This document shows positions 57,867 to 64,000 of a stretch of 64,000 nt of DNA, one piece after another. Origin of the DNA: an uncultured Bacteroidota bacterium. Lineage in GTDB: Bacteria > Bacteroidota > Bacteroidia > Chitinophagales > Chitinophagaceae. Position 1 is the first letter of the stretch; each line of letters opens with the position of its first letter. The stretch spans positions 62,001 through 126,000 of the forward strand of contig CAIJXT010000001.1 of assembly GCA_903824665.1 (NCBI GenBank), read 5' to 3'. Position numbers and translations under genes: made by a program. The notes beneath the pieces are model-generated. The model did not search any database. It was not told the DNA's origin and saw only the letters and a list, made by a program, of their open reading frames with translations.

Positions 57867-60308
57867 CTACATGGGGTCTACATCGAATACCACCTGTACA
57901 TTGGCGTTGCCCTTCAGGCCGAGCACATGCTGCCGCTGTGCCTTCAGAAACGCTTTCACCGAATCGATCAGCTTGTTATTGCGCGGGCACTTGATCCATA
58001 TTTCCCTGATATACTGATTGCGTACCCTGGGGATGATGGCTGGCCCCGGCCCCTGCACGGCTATACCCGGTACTGTTTGGAGGGCGTCTGCCACCAGCTG
58101 GGCAACCGCCACCACACGGGCCTCATCGGCATGGCGAAAAATGACCCGGATAATGCGGCTGAATGGCGGGTAAAAGAACTGCTCGCGGTACTTGATCTCG
58201 TGCAGATAGAAAGCCTGAACATCGTGGTTTTTGACCCATTGCAGAACCGGGTGCTGCGTATTAAATGCCTGAATGAGCACTTTACCTTCGCCATCAACTC
58301 TTCCGGCTCTGCCACTCACCTGTTCCATCAACTGAAACGCACGTTCATTCACCCGGAAGTCGGGGAAGGTGAGCAGGCTATCGGCACTGATGATACCGAC
58401 CAGTGCTACCGACCCCAGGTCCAGCCCCTTCACCACCATCTGGGTGCCTGCAAGTATGTCTACTTTTCGTTGCTCCAGTCGGTCCAGCAGTTCGGTGATG
58501 CTATGCCTGCCGCGCATGCTGTCCACGTCCATTCGGGCTATACGCGCATCGGGGAATACATGCTGTGCTTCTTCCTCTATCTTCTCGGTACCGAAGCTCT
58601 TACTGGCGATACCGGTATTGCCGCATTGCGGGCAGGCGTTCATTATGGCCGATTTGTACCCGCAATAGTGGCAGTGCAGCTTGTCGGTGCTTTTGTGATA
58701 GGTGAGCGACACATCGCAGTTTTTGCAGCGTGGCGACCACCCGCAGGTAGTACACAGCAGAAAAGGTGCATAGCCCCGGCGGTTCTGAAATAAGATCACC
58801 TGCTTGCGGTGTTGTAACGTTTCTTTTATGGCTGCCTGCAGCTCTGGTGTGAGCAGTTTGACGCCCGCCGTACGAATCGTATTCAGCGACCGTGCATCTA
58901 CAACTGTTATCTCGGGCATCTTTACACCCAGGTAACGCTCTGTAAGGGTCACATAGCCATACTTGCCCTGTTGCACATTCCAAAGGGTTTCTACCGACGG
59001 TGTGGCAGAACCCAGTAGTATTGGTGCATTATACATCGCAGCCATATATATAGCTGCGTCGCGGGCATGGAAGCGCGGTGCCGGATCTTTTTGTTTGTAC
59101 GAGCTGTCGTGCTCCTCGTCACACACTATCAGCCCCACGTCAGTAAAGGGCAGCCACAGTGCCGAGCGGGGCCCGGCAACGACCTTGTATACGCCTTTGC
59201 GCACCTTTTCCCAGATCTCTACCCGCTCATTGTTGCTGAAATGGGAGTGATACACTCCCAGCTCGCCGCCAAAGTAGGCATTGAGCCGGCTCACAAGGTG
59301 GGTTGTAAGCCCTATCTCTGGCAGCAACAGTATAGCTTGTTTGCCAGCCGCGATACATTCCTTTATCTTATTAATATAGAGTAGTGTTTTGCCGCTACCG
59401 GTAACACCGTGCAGCAAAACAACGTTTTTTTCTGCCATCCGTTGGGTCAGTGCTGCACCGGCAACCTCCTGATCGGGGGTAAGAACTATTGCTTTGTCTG
59501 CAGGATCATCGGTTGGCGGCAAGCGGTCTGCACGCTGCTCGGTAATGATAAATATACCTTTGTCTGCCAAAGCCTTTAACTGTGCTGAAGTAGACTGGGT
59601 CCGCTCGAGCAGCGCCTGCTGTTTAACGACACCATGCTTCATTTTCTGCTCGGTGTAGGCCATCAGCAGTTGCAATTGGCGGGGTGCTCTGGCCAGTTGG
59701 TCGAAGAGGGCGATCAGCTCTTTCTCATCATCGTAGCGTGCGGCCAGCAGCACTACTTTTTCCTTACGCGGCCGGTAGGCTGTCTCCAGCGATTCGTTGA
59801 TGATTACAACCTCTTGCTCCAGCAGTTCGTTGAGCGCAGCTGCAAAGTGGGTAGTGCCTACTATTACCTTCAGCTCGCTGATGGTGATTTCCTTGCGCAC
59901 CCGTAGCGCTTCTGCTGCCATAAATGCCTCATTGCTCCACTCATACACAATGCTGTCGTCGCCCACCCACTCCAGCCGGGTCTCGCCCATCAGTTTCAGG
60001 TGGGCAGGCAGCGCAGCCTGCATTACCTCGCCGGGGGTGGCCATGTAGTAGGCTGCTATCCAGCTCCAGAACTGTAGCTGCTTTCCGGTTACCACAGGTT
60101 CCTCATCTATAATATTCCTGATGGGTTTCACCATGTATGCGTCGGGCCGCTCATTGTGCAGCCGCTGTACTATGCCCGAGTACTGTTTGTTTTTGCCCAG
60201 AGCTACCTCTACTCGCATGCCCGGCTGCAGACGATCCTGCATTTCGTGCGGTACACCGTAGGTGAGTACCTGCGGCAGATTGAGTGGTAAGATGACATCG
60301 GCAAACAT
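57867..60308 (-). CDS. priA: Primosomal replication helicase PriA
   Basis: 813 residues. N-terminal DNA-binding domain, Walker A HGVTGSGKTLLYINKIKE, DEEHDSSYKQ (DEAH box) and the two zinc-binding motifs with eight Cys (CTTCGWSPRCKNCD, CHYCGYKSAIMNACPQCGN), then GTQMVVKGLDLGSVALVGII and the C-terminal helicase motifs (MEQVSGRAGRVDGEGKVLIQ). PriA restarts collapsed replication forks and reloads DnaB. The start is at 60308 with a -7-like word (TACCTTG) just upstream. Confidence 0.96.
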   Translation of the reverse strand: MFADVILPLNLPQVLTYGVPHEMQDRLQPGMRVEVALGKNKQYSGIVQRLHNERPDAYMVKPIRNIIDEEPVVTGKQLQFWSWIAAYYMATPGEVMQAALPAHLKLMGETRLEWVGDDSIVYEWSNEAFMAAEALRVRKEITISELKVIVGTTHFAAALNELLEQEVVIINESLETAYRPRKEKVVLLAARYDDEKELIALFDQLARAPRQLQLLMAYTEQKMKHGVVKQQALLERTQSTSAQLKALADKGIFIITEQRADRLPPTDDPADKAIVLTPDQEVAGAALTQRMAEKNVVLLHGVTGSGKTLLYINKIKECIAAGKQAILLLPEIGLTTHLVSRLNAYFGGELGVYHSHFSNNERVEIWEKVRKGVYKVVAGPRSALWLPFTDVGLIVCDEEHDSSYKQKDPAPRFHARDAAIYMAAMYNAPILLGSATPSVETLWNVQQGKYGYVTLTERYLGVKMPEITVVDARSLNTIRTAGVKLLTPELQAAIKETLQHRKQVILFQNRRGYAPFLLCTTCGWSPRCKNCDVSLTYHKSTDKLHCHYCGYKSAIMNACPQCGNTGIASKSFGTEKIEEEAQHVFPDARIARMDVDSMRGRHSITELLDRLEQRKVDILAGTQMVVKGLDLGSVALVGIISADSLLTFPDFRVNERAFQLMEQVSGRAGRVDGEGKVLIQAFNTQHPVLQWVKNHDVQAFYLHEIKYREQFFYPPFSRIIRVIFRHADEARVVAVAQLVADALQTVPGIAVQGPGPAIIPRVRNQYIREIWIKCPRNNKLIDSVKAFLKAQRQHVLGLKGNANVQVVFDVDPM

Positions 60309-60430
60309 TAATGCAAGGTAATCCCATTCGGACTTTCAGGGAGCGATTTTGTGAATTTTTAGCGAAACCCACAGAAAATTCCCGCACCGGCGGTCTCATT
60401 GTTGTCACCTCTTTTCTGCGTTTAACTTTT

Positions 60431-60438
60431 TACCTTTG
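60431..60438 (+). promoter_or_regulatory. -7 element of folA, leaderless
   Basis: TACCTTTG ends 7 nt before the ATG at 60446, so the transcript should start at the start codon. Confidence 0.55.
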
Positions 60439-60445
60439 GTTTACG

Positions 60446-60949
60446 ATGATCATTTCACTTGTTGTAGCCGTTGCAGAGGATAATGCCATAGGCAAGGATA
60501 ATGCCCTGCCTTGGCGCTTGCCCGAGGACCTGAAATTTTTTAAGCGGACTACCATGGGCAAGCCCGTAATTATGGGCCGCAAAACGTATGAGTCGCTGGG
60601 CAAACCGCTGCCGGGCCGGCTGAATATAGTACTATCGGGTAATGCTGGTCTGGAATTACCGGATGGCGTGCACCATTTTGCAACATTGCACGATGCGATA
60701 GCATGTGCCAAGGGCACTGGCGCAGAGGAGGCCTGCATCATAGGCGGAGGCGAAATCTTCAGGCAGTCAATGCAGACTGCAGATCGTATATACTACACAA
60801 GCGTACATACCACAGTGCCGGGAGCCGATACATTCTTCCCCGCGCTGGATCATACACACTGGAAACGCGTATGGCAAGAGGCACATGAGCCCGATGAAAA
60901 ACATGCTGTTGCCTACACCTTTGAGCGGTACGAACGTATAGACCTCTGA
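60446..60949 (+). CDS. folA: Dihydrofolate reductase
   Basis: 167 residues from MIISLVVAVAEDNAIGKDNA at 60446; a longer frame upstream crosses the promoter. DHFR motifs: LPWRLPEDLKFFKRTTMGKP, VIMGRKTYESLGKPLPGRLN and CIIGGGEIFRQSM (NADPH), with the acidic active-site residue in PEDLKFF. It makes tetrahydrofolate for one-carbon metabolism. The methyltransferase-like gene follows at 15 bp, so an operon is likely. Confidence 0.95.
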   Translation: MIISLVVAVAEDNAIGKDNALPWRLPEDLKFFKRTTMGKPVIMGRKTYESLGKPLPGRLNIVLSGNAGLELPDGVHHFATLHDAIACAKGTGAEEACIIGGGEIFRQSMQTADRIYYTSVHTTVPGADTFFPALDHTHWKRVWQEAHEPDEKHAVAYTFERYERIDL

Positions 60950-60964
60950 AGATAAACTACCTGT

Positions 60965-61477
60965 ATGTCCGTACATGCTGTACTGCAATACCTCAAATAC
61001 CGGCTGATAGCCCGCGGACGCCATGGCACCCACTCGCCATTTGTGTATGCATTTGTGGAAGCCATGGGCCGCCGCGACTCACCACAACCTGCTACCAATA
61101 CTGTATCTCCGCTGCTGAGCACAGCTCACGGCCGGCTGCTGAATCGTATTGCTTACCACTATGATTACCGCAGCATACTGGATCTGGAACATGCGGAATA
61201 CTTTGACAATCATACCCGGCAGTACGACATGGTGCTCTTCAGAGAACATAAACCTGGCATGTGGCTACCGATGCTGCACAAAATGGTGTTTGCGGTGAAG
61301 AAGAATGGCGTGATAGCCGTACCCGGAATTCACAAATCGGCGGAAGCAACGGCTGCCTGGAACAATCTGCGTGGCCATGGCGCTGTACGGCTCAGTCTGG
61401 ATTTATATAGTATAGGGCTGCTTTTTTTCAGCGACGACTTTAAAGTAAAACAACACTTTGTGATTAAGGGGGGTTAG
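60965..61477 (+). CDS. Methyltransferase-like protein lacking the SAM motif
   Basis: 170 residues. The N-terminus (LKYRLIARGRHGTHSPFVYA, then FVEAMGRRD) and the C-terminus (KNGVIAVPGIHKSAEATAAW, then GAVRLSLDLYSIGLLFFSDD) are those of Bacteroidota class I methyltransferases of about 240 residues. The Gly-rich SAM loop that should follow RSILDLE is replaced by HAEYFDNHTRQ, and about 70 residues of the Rossmann core are missing. The gene appears intact and is behind folA, so it may be a catalytically dead relative with a new role, or decaying. Confidence 0.65.
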   Translation: MSVHAVLQYLKYRLIARGRHGTHSPFVYAFVEAMGRRDSPQPATNTVSPLLSTAHGRLLNRIAYHYDYRSILDLEHAEYFDNHTRQYDMVLFREHKPGMWLPMLHKMVFAVKKNGVIAVPGIHKSAEATAAWNNLRGHGAVRLSLDLYSIGLLFFSDDFKVKQHFVIKGG

Positions 61478-61945
61478 AGATTAGCAGTTAAGGTTAGGAA
61501 AAGTAAGCTTATTGTTATCATTGACCAGATTTGCGCAAGGCGCGCATTTTTCTTTCAGGAACACCAAATCATTGATTTTCAATGAGTTGAATTTCTATTT
61601 TCGCGCATCCGCTTCCCACTTTGCATGTTGTTTGATACATGATCTGGGTGCCATCTATTACTCATTTACACCGATACCAGCACCAAAGGCACTCCGGTAG
61701 TGCGCCTCCGATATTTAGACGGTGCGCTCTACGTCCTTATTTTTCCGACCACCTGACCCAAAGACCCGGGGAGAAAAAGTGCCCAATGTGCGATTTGAAC
61801 CCTTGTCGGGCAGGGTGGGAAAACCCAAATTGCAAACCGGCCCGGGTTCGGAAAACCGAATAAGTATGTTTGTTAAAATCTTACCAGCCCGGACAGGCTG
61901 CGGCAGTACTAAATGATAATAAATCCTACATTTGGAGTTAATCGA
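61478..61945. other. 468 bp non-coding region
   Basis: Holds a reversed family 3 repeat (61531-61608), no convincing frame and some tRNA-like words (GGGTTCAAATC, GTAGAGCGCACC on the minus strand at 61640-61830) that do not fold as a tRNA. The promoter of the TPR gene must lie at its right end, but no consensus is evident. Confidence 0.55.
61531..61608. repeat. TGCGCA-bounded element (family 3), copy 4, reversed
   Basis: On the minus strand it reads GATGCGCGAAAATAGAAATT, centre CATTGAAAATCAAT, then GAAAGAAAAATGCGCG CCT TGCGCAA. Same layout as the other copies in reverse orientation. Confidence 0.55.
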
Positions 61946-63778
61946 ATGAATACCCCCGGGACTATGACCTTAGTGAAGCGTGGTTTTGCTTTTTTGCTGT
62001 TTTCGCTTGCAGGCAGCAGTGTATGGGCGCAGCGCACAGCTGCCGATGCCCGGCAGCTGGCGATAGACAAAAACTATGATAAGGCCATAGAAATATATGG
62101 TGAGCTCTATGCCACTGCGCCCGACTCAGTGTATGCCGACTACCTGAATACGCTGTTGGAGGCAAAAAAATGCAAGCAGGCAGAAAAACTGGTAGAGAAG
62201 AAGGCTGCCAGCTACACGCAGATGACCCGCCAGCCCGATATGAATCTGGAGCTGGGCATAGTATATGACCGGTGTGGCAAGCCCGACAAAGCCAAAATAC
62301 AATACGACAGCATTCTTACCTTTCTGAATGGCGACGATATACTGACGACCAACATAGCCAAGGCATTTACAGATGCAGGCAAGGACGACTATGCGATACG
62401 CACCTACGAGCGCGCACTGCAACTGCTGGGCAACCCGCCCATGTATGGCCGGCAACTGGCAACACTGTATGCCAAAGGAGGCAATCTGGACAAGGCGATA
62501 GATGCCATGCTGCGGGGTGGCCCGAGTATTTTTCTCACAGCAGACAATGCAAAAGAAATGTTGCTGGAAATGCTGGGTACAGACCCTAAAAAGCTGCAAC
62601 AGGTGCAGAAGGTACTGGTACGAAAGATAAACGAAGAGCCTGCGAATAACTACTATGGCGAGATACTGACATGGATTTATACCCAGAAGAACGACTGGGA
62701 GGGCGCACTGATACAGATAGAGGCGATAGATGCACGGAATATGGAAACCGGTAAGCGCGTTATGGATTTTGCACGGGTGGCAGTAGCAGCCAGGCAATAC
62801 GATATAGCCGGCAAAGCATTTGACGAAATAGTAGCCAAGGGAAAGGACCTGCCGTACTACATAATGGCGAAAAGCGAAAAACTGGCCGCAGCATATGCAC
62901 AATTGGAAGCCAACCATGCCCGAACTCCGCAGGACGTAGCCACACTGGCTGCCCTCTACGATAGTTTTCTGGTAGAGTTCCCCAAACACTACACACAAAA
63001 AACTGCTGCCGACTTTGCCGCACTGCACGCGCTGTATGGCAACAATGTGAAAAAGGGCATAGAAATACTAAAGAAAAGCATAGCAGAGCCCGATACCCGG
63101 CGGAATATGATGGCGCAGTTCAAGCTGCAACTGGGCGACTACTACCTGCTGCAGGGCAGGATATGGGATGCATCGCTGACGTACAGCCAGGTAGAAAAGG
63201 ATTTCAAACAGGATGTGATGGCAGAGGATGCACGATTCCGAAATGCACGGCTGGCATTCTATAGGGGGGATTTTGATCTGGCGCAAAAGCAGTTGGGCAT
63301 TCTGAAATCAGGTACATCGAACCTGATATCGAACGATGCCATAGACCTCTCGGTGCTCATCACAGAGAATGTAGAAGACAGTGTTACCTACCCGCTGCAG
63401 CGGTTTGCCTACGCCGGCCTGCTATTGTACCAGAACAAGGACAAGGAAGCCGAGCTGCTGATAGACAGCATAGCACAGGCAGCTCCCAAGCACCCGCTTA
63501 CAGATGATATAGTGATGATGCATGCCACACTGGCCATAAAACACCGCGACTTTCCGGCAGCACTGAAGTACCTGAAGGTAGTAATGGAAAAACACGGGCA
63601 GGATGTGCTCGGCGATGATGCGGTATTCAAAACAGCAGAAATCTACGATACTGAGCTGAACCAGAAGGCAGAGGCAAAGAAGTACTATGAGCAACTGATA
63701 ATAGACTATCCCGGCAGTACCTATGTGCAGACCGCCCGGCAAAAGCTCGAGGCAATAAACGCTCAGCACACCCAATAG
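61946..63778 (+). CDS. Exported TPR-repeat protein
   Basis: 610 residues from MNTPGTMTLVKRGFAFLLFS at 61946, preceded by a TGGAG at 10 nt spacing (an alternative Met is at 61964). A signal peptide ends around VWAQ. The rest is made of roughly twelve TPR-like helix pairs (ARQLAIDKNYDKAIEIYGEL, DDYAIRTYERALQLLGNPPM, FALHALYG-type), an open solenoid for protein binding, ending QLIIDYPGSTYVQTARQKLE. It resembles periplasmic TPR scaffolds of outer-membrane assembly such as BamD-like or YbgF-like proteins, but is longer. Partner unknown. Confidence 0.7.
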   Translation: MNTPGTMTLVKRGFAFLLFSLAGSSVWAQRTAADARQLAIDKNYDKAIEIYGELYATAPDSVYADYLNTLLEAKKCKQAEKLVEKKAASYTQMTRQPDMNLELGIVYDRCGKPDKAKIQYDSILTFLNGDDILTTNIAKAFTDAGKDDYAIRTYERALQLLGNPPMYGRQLATLYAKGGNLDKAIDAMLRGGPSIFLTADNAKEMLLEMLGTDPKKLQQVQKVLVRKINEEPANNYYGEILTWIYTQKNDWEGALIQIEAIDARNMETGKRVMDFARVAVAARQYDIAGKAFDEIVAKGKDLPYYIMAKSEKLAAAYAQLEANHARTPQDVATLAALYDSFLVEFPKHYTQKTAADFAALHALYGNNVKKGIEILKKSIAEPDTRRNMMAQFKLQLGDYYLLQGRIWDASLTYSQVEKDFKQDVMAEDARFRNARLAFYRGDFDLAQKQLGILKSGTSNLISNDAIDLSVLITENVEDSVTYPLQRFAYAGLLLYQNKDKEAELLIDSIAQAAPKHPLTDDIVMMHATLAIKHRDFPAALKYLKVVMEKHGQDVLGDDAVFKTAEIYDTELNQKAEAKKYYEQLIIDYPGSTYVQTARQKLEAINAQHTQ

Positions 63779-63842
63779 GGCTTACCGGCACCCGTCGCAC
63801 AGCATGTGATTGTGGTGGGGTCTTGCATTTTTTTGAAACGCA

Positions 63843-64000
63843 ATGAAACAACTACTCGTACTTATTGCATTACTCCTTTCGCTGCAGTGCGCAGCGCAAA
63901 GCAGGATATTTGCGGGCCGGGTGACCGACAAAGAAAAGCGGGGCATACCCTATGCTGTGGTAGCAATAAAGGATAGGAACGAAGGTGTGTATACAGATGA
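63843..64000 (+). CDS. Start of a carboxypeptidase-regulatory-like / TonB-receptor-type protein (partial)
   Basis: 52 codons to the window edge. MKQLLVLIALLLSLQCAAQS is a signal peptide, followed by RIFAGRVTDKEKRGIPYAVV and AIKDRNEGVYTDE, the start of a carboxypeptidase D regulatory-like domain, which in Bacteroidota opens SusC/TonB-dependent receptors or other outer-membrane proteins. The remainder is outside the window. Confidence 0.6.
   Translation, partial: MKQLLVLIALLLSLQCAAQSRIFAGRVTDKEKRGIPYAVVAIKDRNEGVYTD

Noticed and set aside
61640-61830. tRNA-like words (GGGTTCAAATC and GTAGAGCGCACC) on the minus strand
   Set aside because: The pieces are over 90 nt apart and no acceptor or anticodon stem forms; at most a decayed tRNA.
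62126-63028. 300-codon minus-strand frame opposite the TPR gene
   Set aside because: Cys/Leu/Tyr-rich shadow of the TPR coding sequence; no motif, no start context.

Overview
The window comes from a chromosome of a Bacteroidota bacterium, most likely a Chitinophagaceae-like member of the Sphingobacteriia/Chitinophagia. The basis is the C-terminal Por-secretion (T9SS type A) sorting domains, PorT-like outer-membrane barrel, PadR-PspC pair and small Bacteroidota-only families. Many genes also carry the phylum's TAnnTTTG promoter element, often with TTTG about 19-20 nt upstream. No taxonomic search was possible.

Layout. 1-8.8 kb: end of a secreted protein gene, nadA, an AT-rich gap with a cluster of DnaA-box-like 9-mers (possible oriC), tRNA-Leu(UAG), then small accessory genes (OM barrel, Crp/Fnr regulator, two paralogous lipoproteins, a T9SS beta-propeller protein, an MNT gene with a broken HEPN partner). 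These are interleaved with four full copies and one half copy of a ~120 bp dispersed repeat. 9-11.1 kb: NfeD and an SPFH/band-7 protein. 11.1-11.95 kb: palindromic and tandem repeats. 12-19.4 kb: polyhydroxybutyrate-type cluster (MaoC/PhaJ hydratase, PhaE-like subunit, alpha/beta hydrolase, class III PhaC, PhaB-type reductase) followed by 3-hydroxybutyryl-CoA dehydrogenase and enoyl-CoA hydratase. 19.8-30.6 kb: TPR hybrid kinase, membrane-anchored receiver protein, M16-like protein lacking its zinc motif, thioesterase, membrane protein, T9SS protein, carB. 30.9-33.6 kb: mreBCD.

33.6-47.7 kb is the most unusual part: a compact minus-strand operon for a phage-like particle. In transcription order it encodes prohead protease/scaffold, HK97-type major capsid protein, a small membrane protein, CHAP lysin, contractile sheath, tube, a tail-assembly chaperone with a -1 frameshift extension, tape measure, hub, spike, gp25, LysM-type protein, gpJ-like and gpI-like baseplate proteins and a tail fibre. 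Apart from the chaperone's frameshift all frames are intact and a host-like promoter precedes the first gene. No terminase, portal, integrase/transposase, replication or repressor gene lies in the window. One plus-strand gene with its own promoter interrupts the operon. It could be a domesticated capsid-plus-contractile-tail particle or gene-transfer-agent-like element, or a Mu-like prophage that lost its early half. The cluster ends 4 bp from the mreD stop.

48.2-64 kb: housekeeping genes (pheS, PadR/PspC, mgtE, a membrane protein, an FNR-ferredoxin reductase, arfB, cdsA, dcd, a DUF5606-type gene, priA, folA), a methyltransferase-like protein without its SAM motif, a large TPR protein and the start of a carboxypeptidase-regulatory/TonB-type protein. 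Several genes (pheS, arfB, dcd, folA and the small gene at 5431) have the -7 element only 4-7 nt before the start codon, which suggests leaderless mRNAs.
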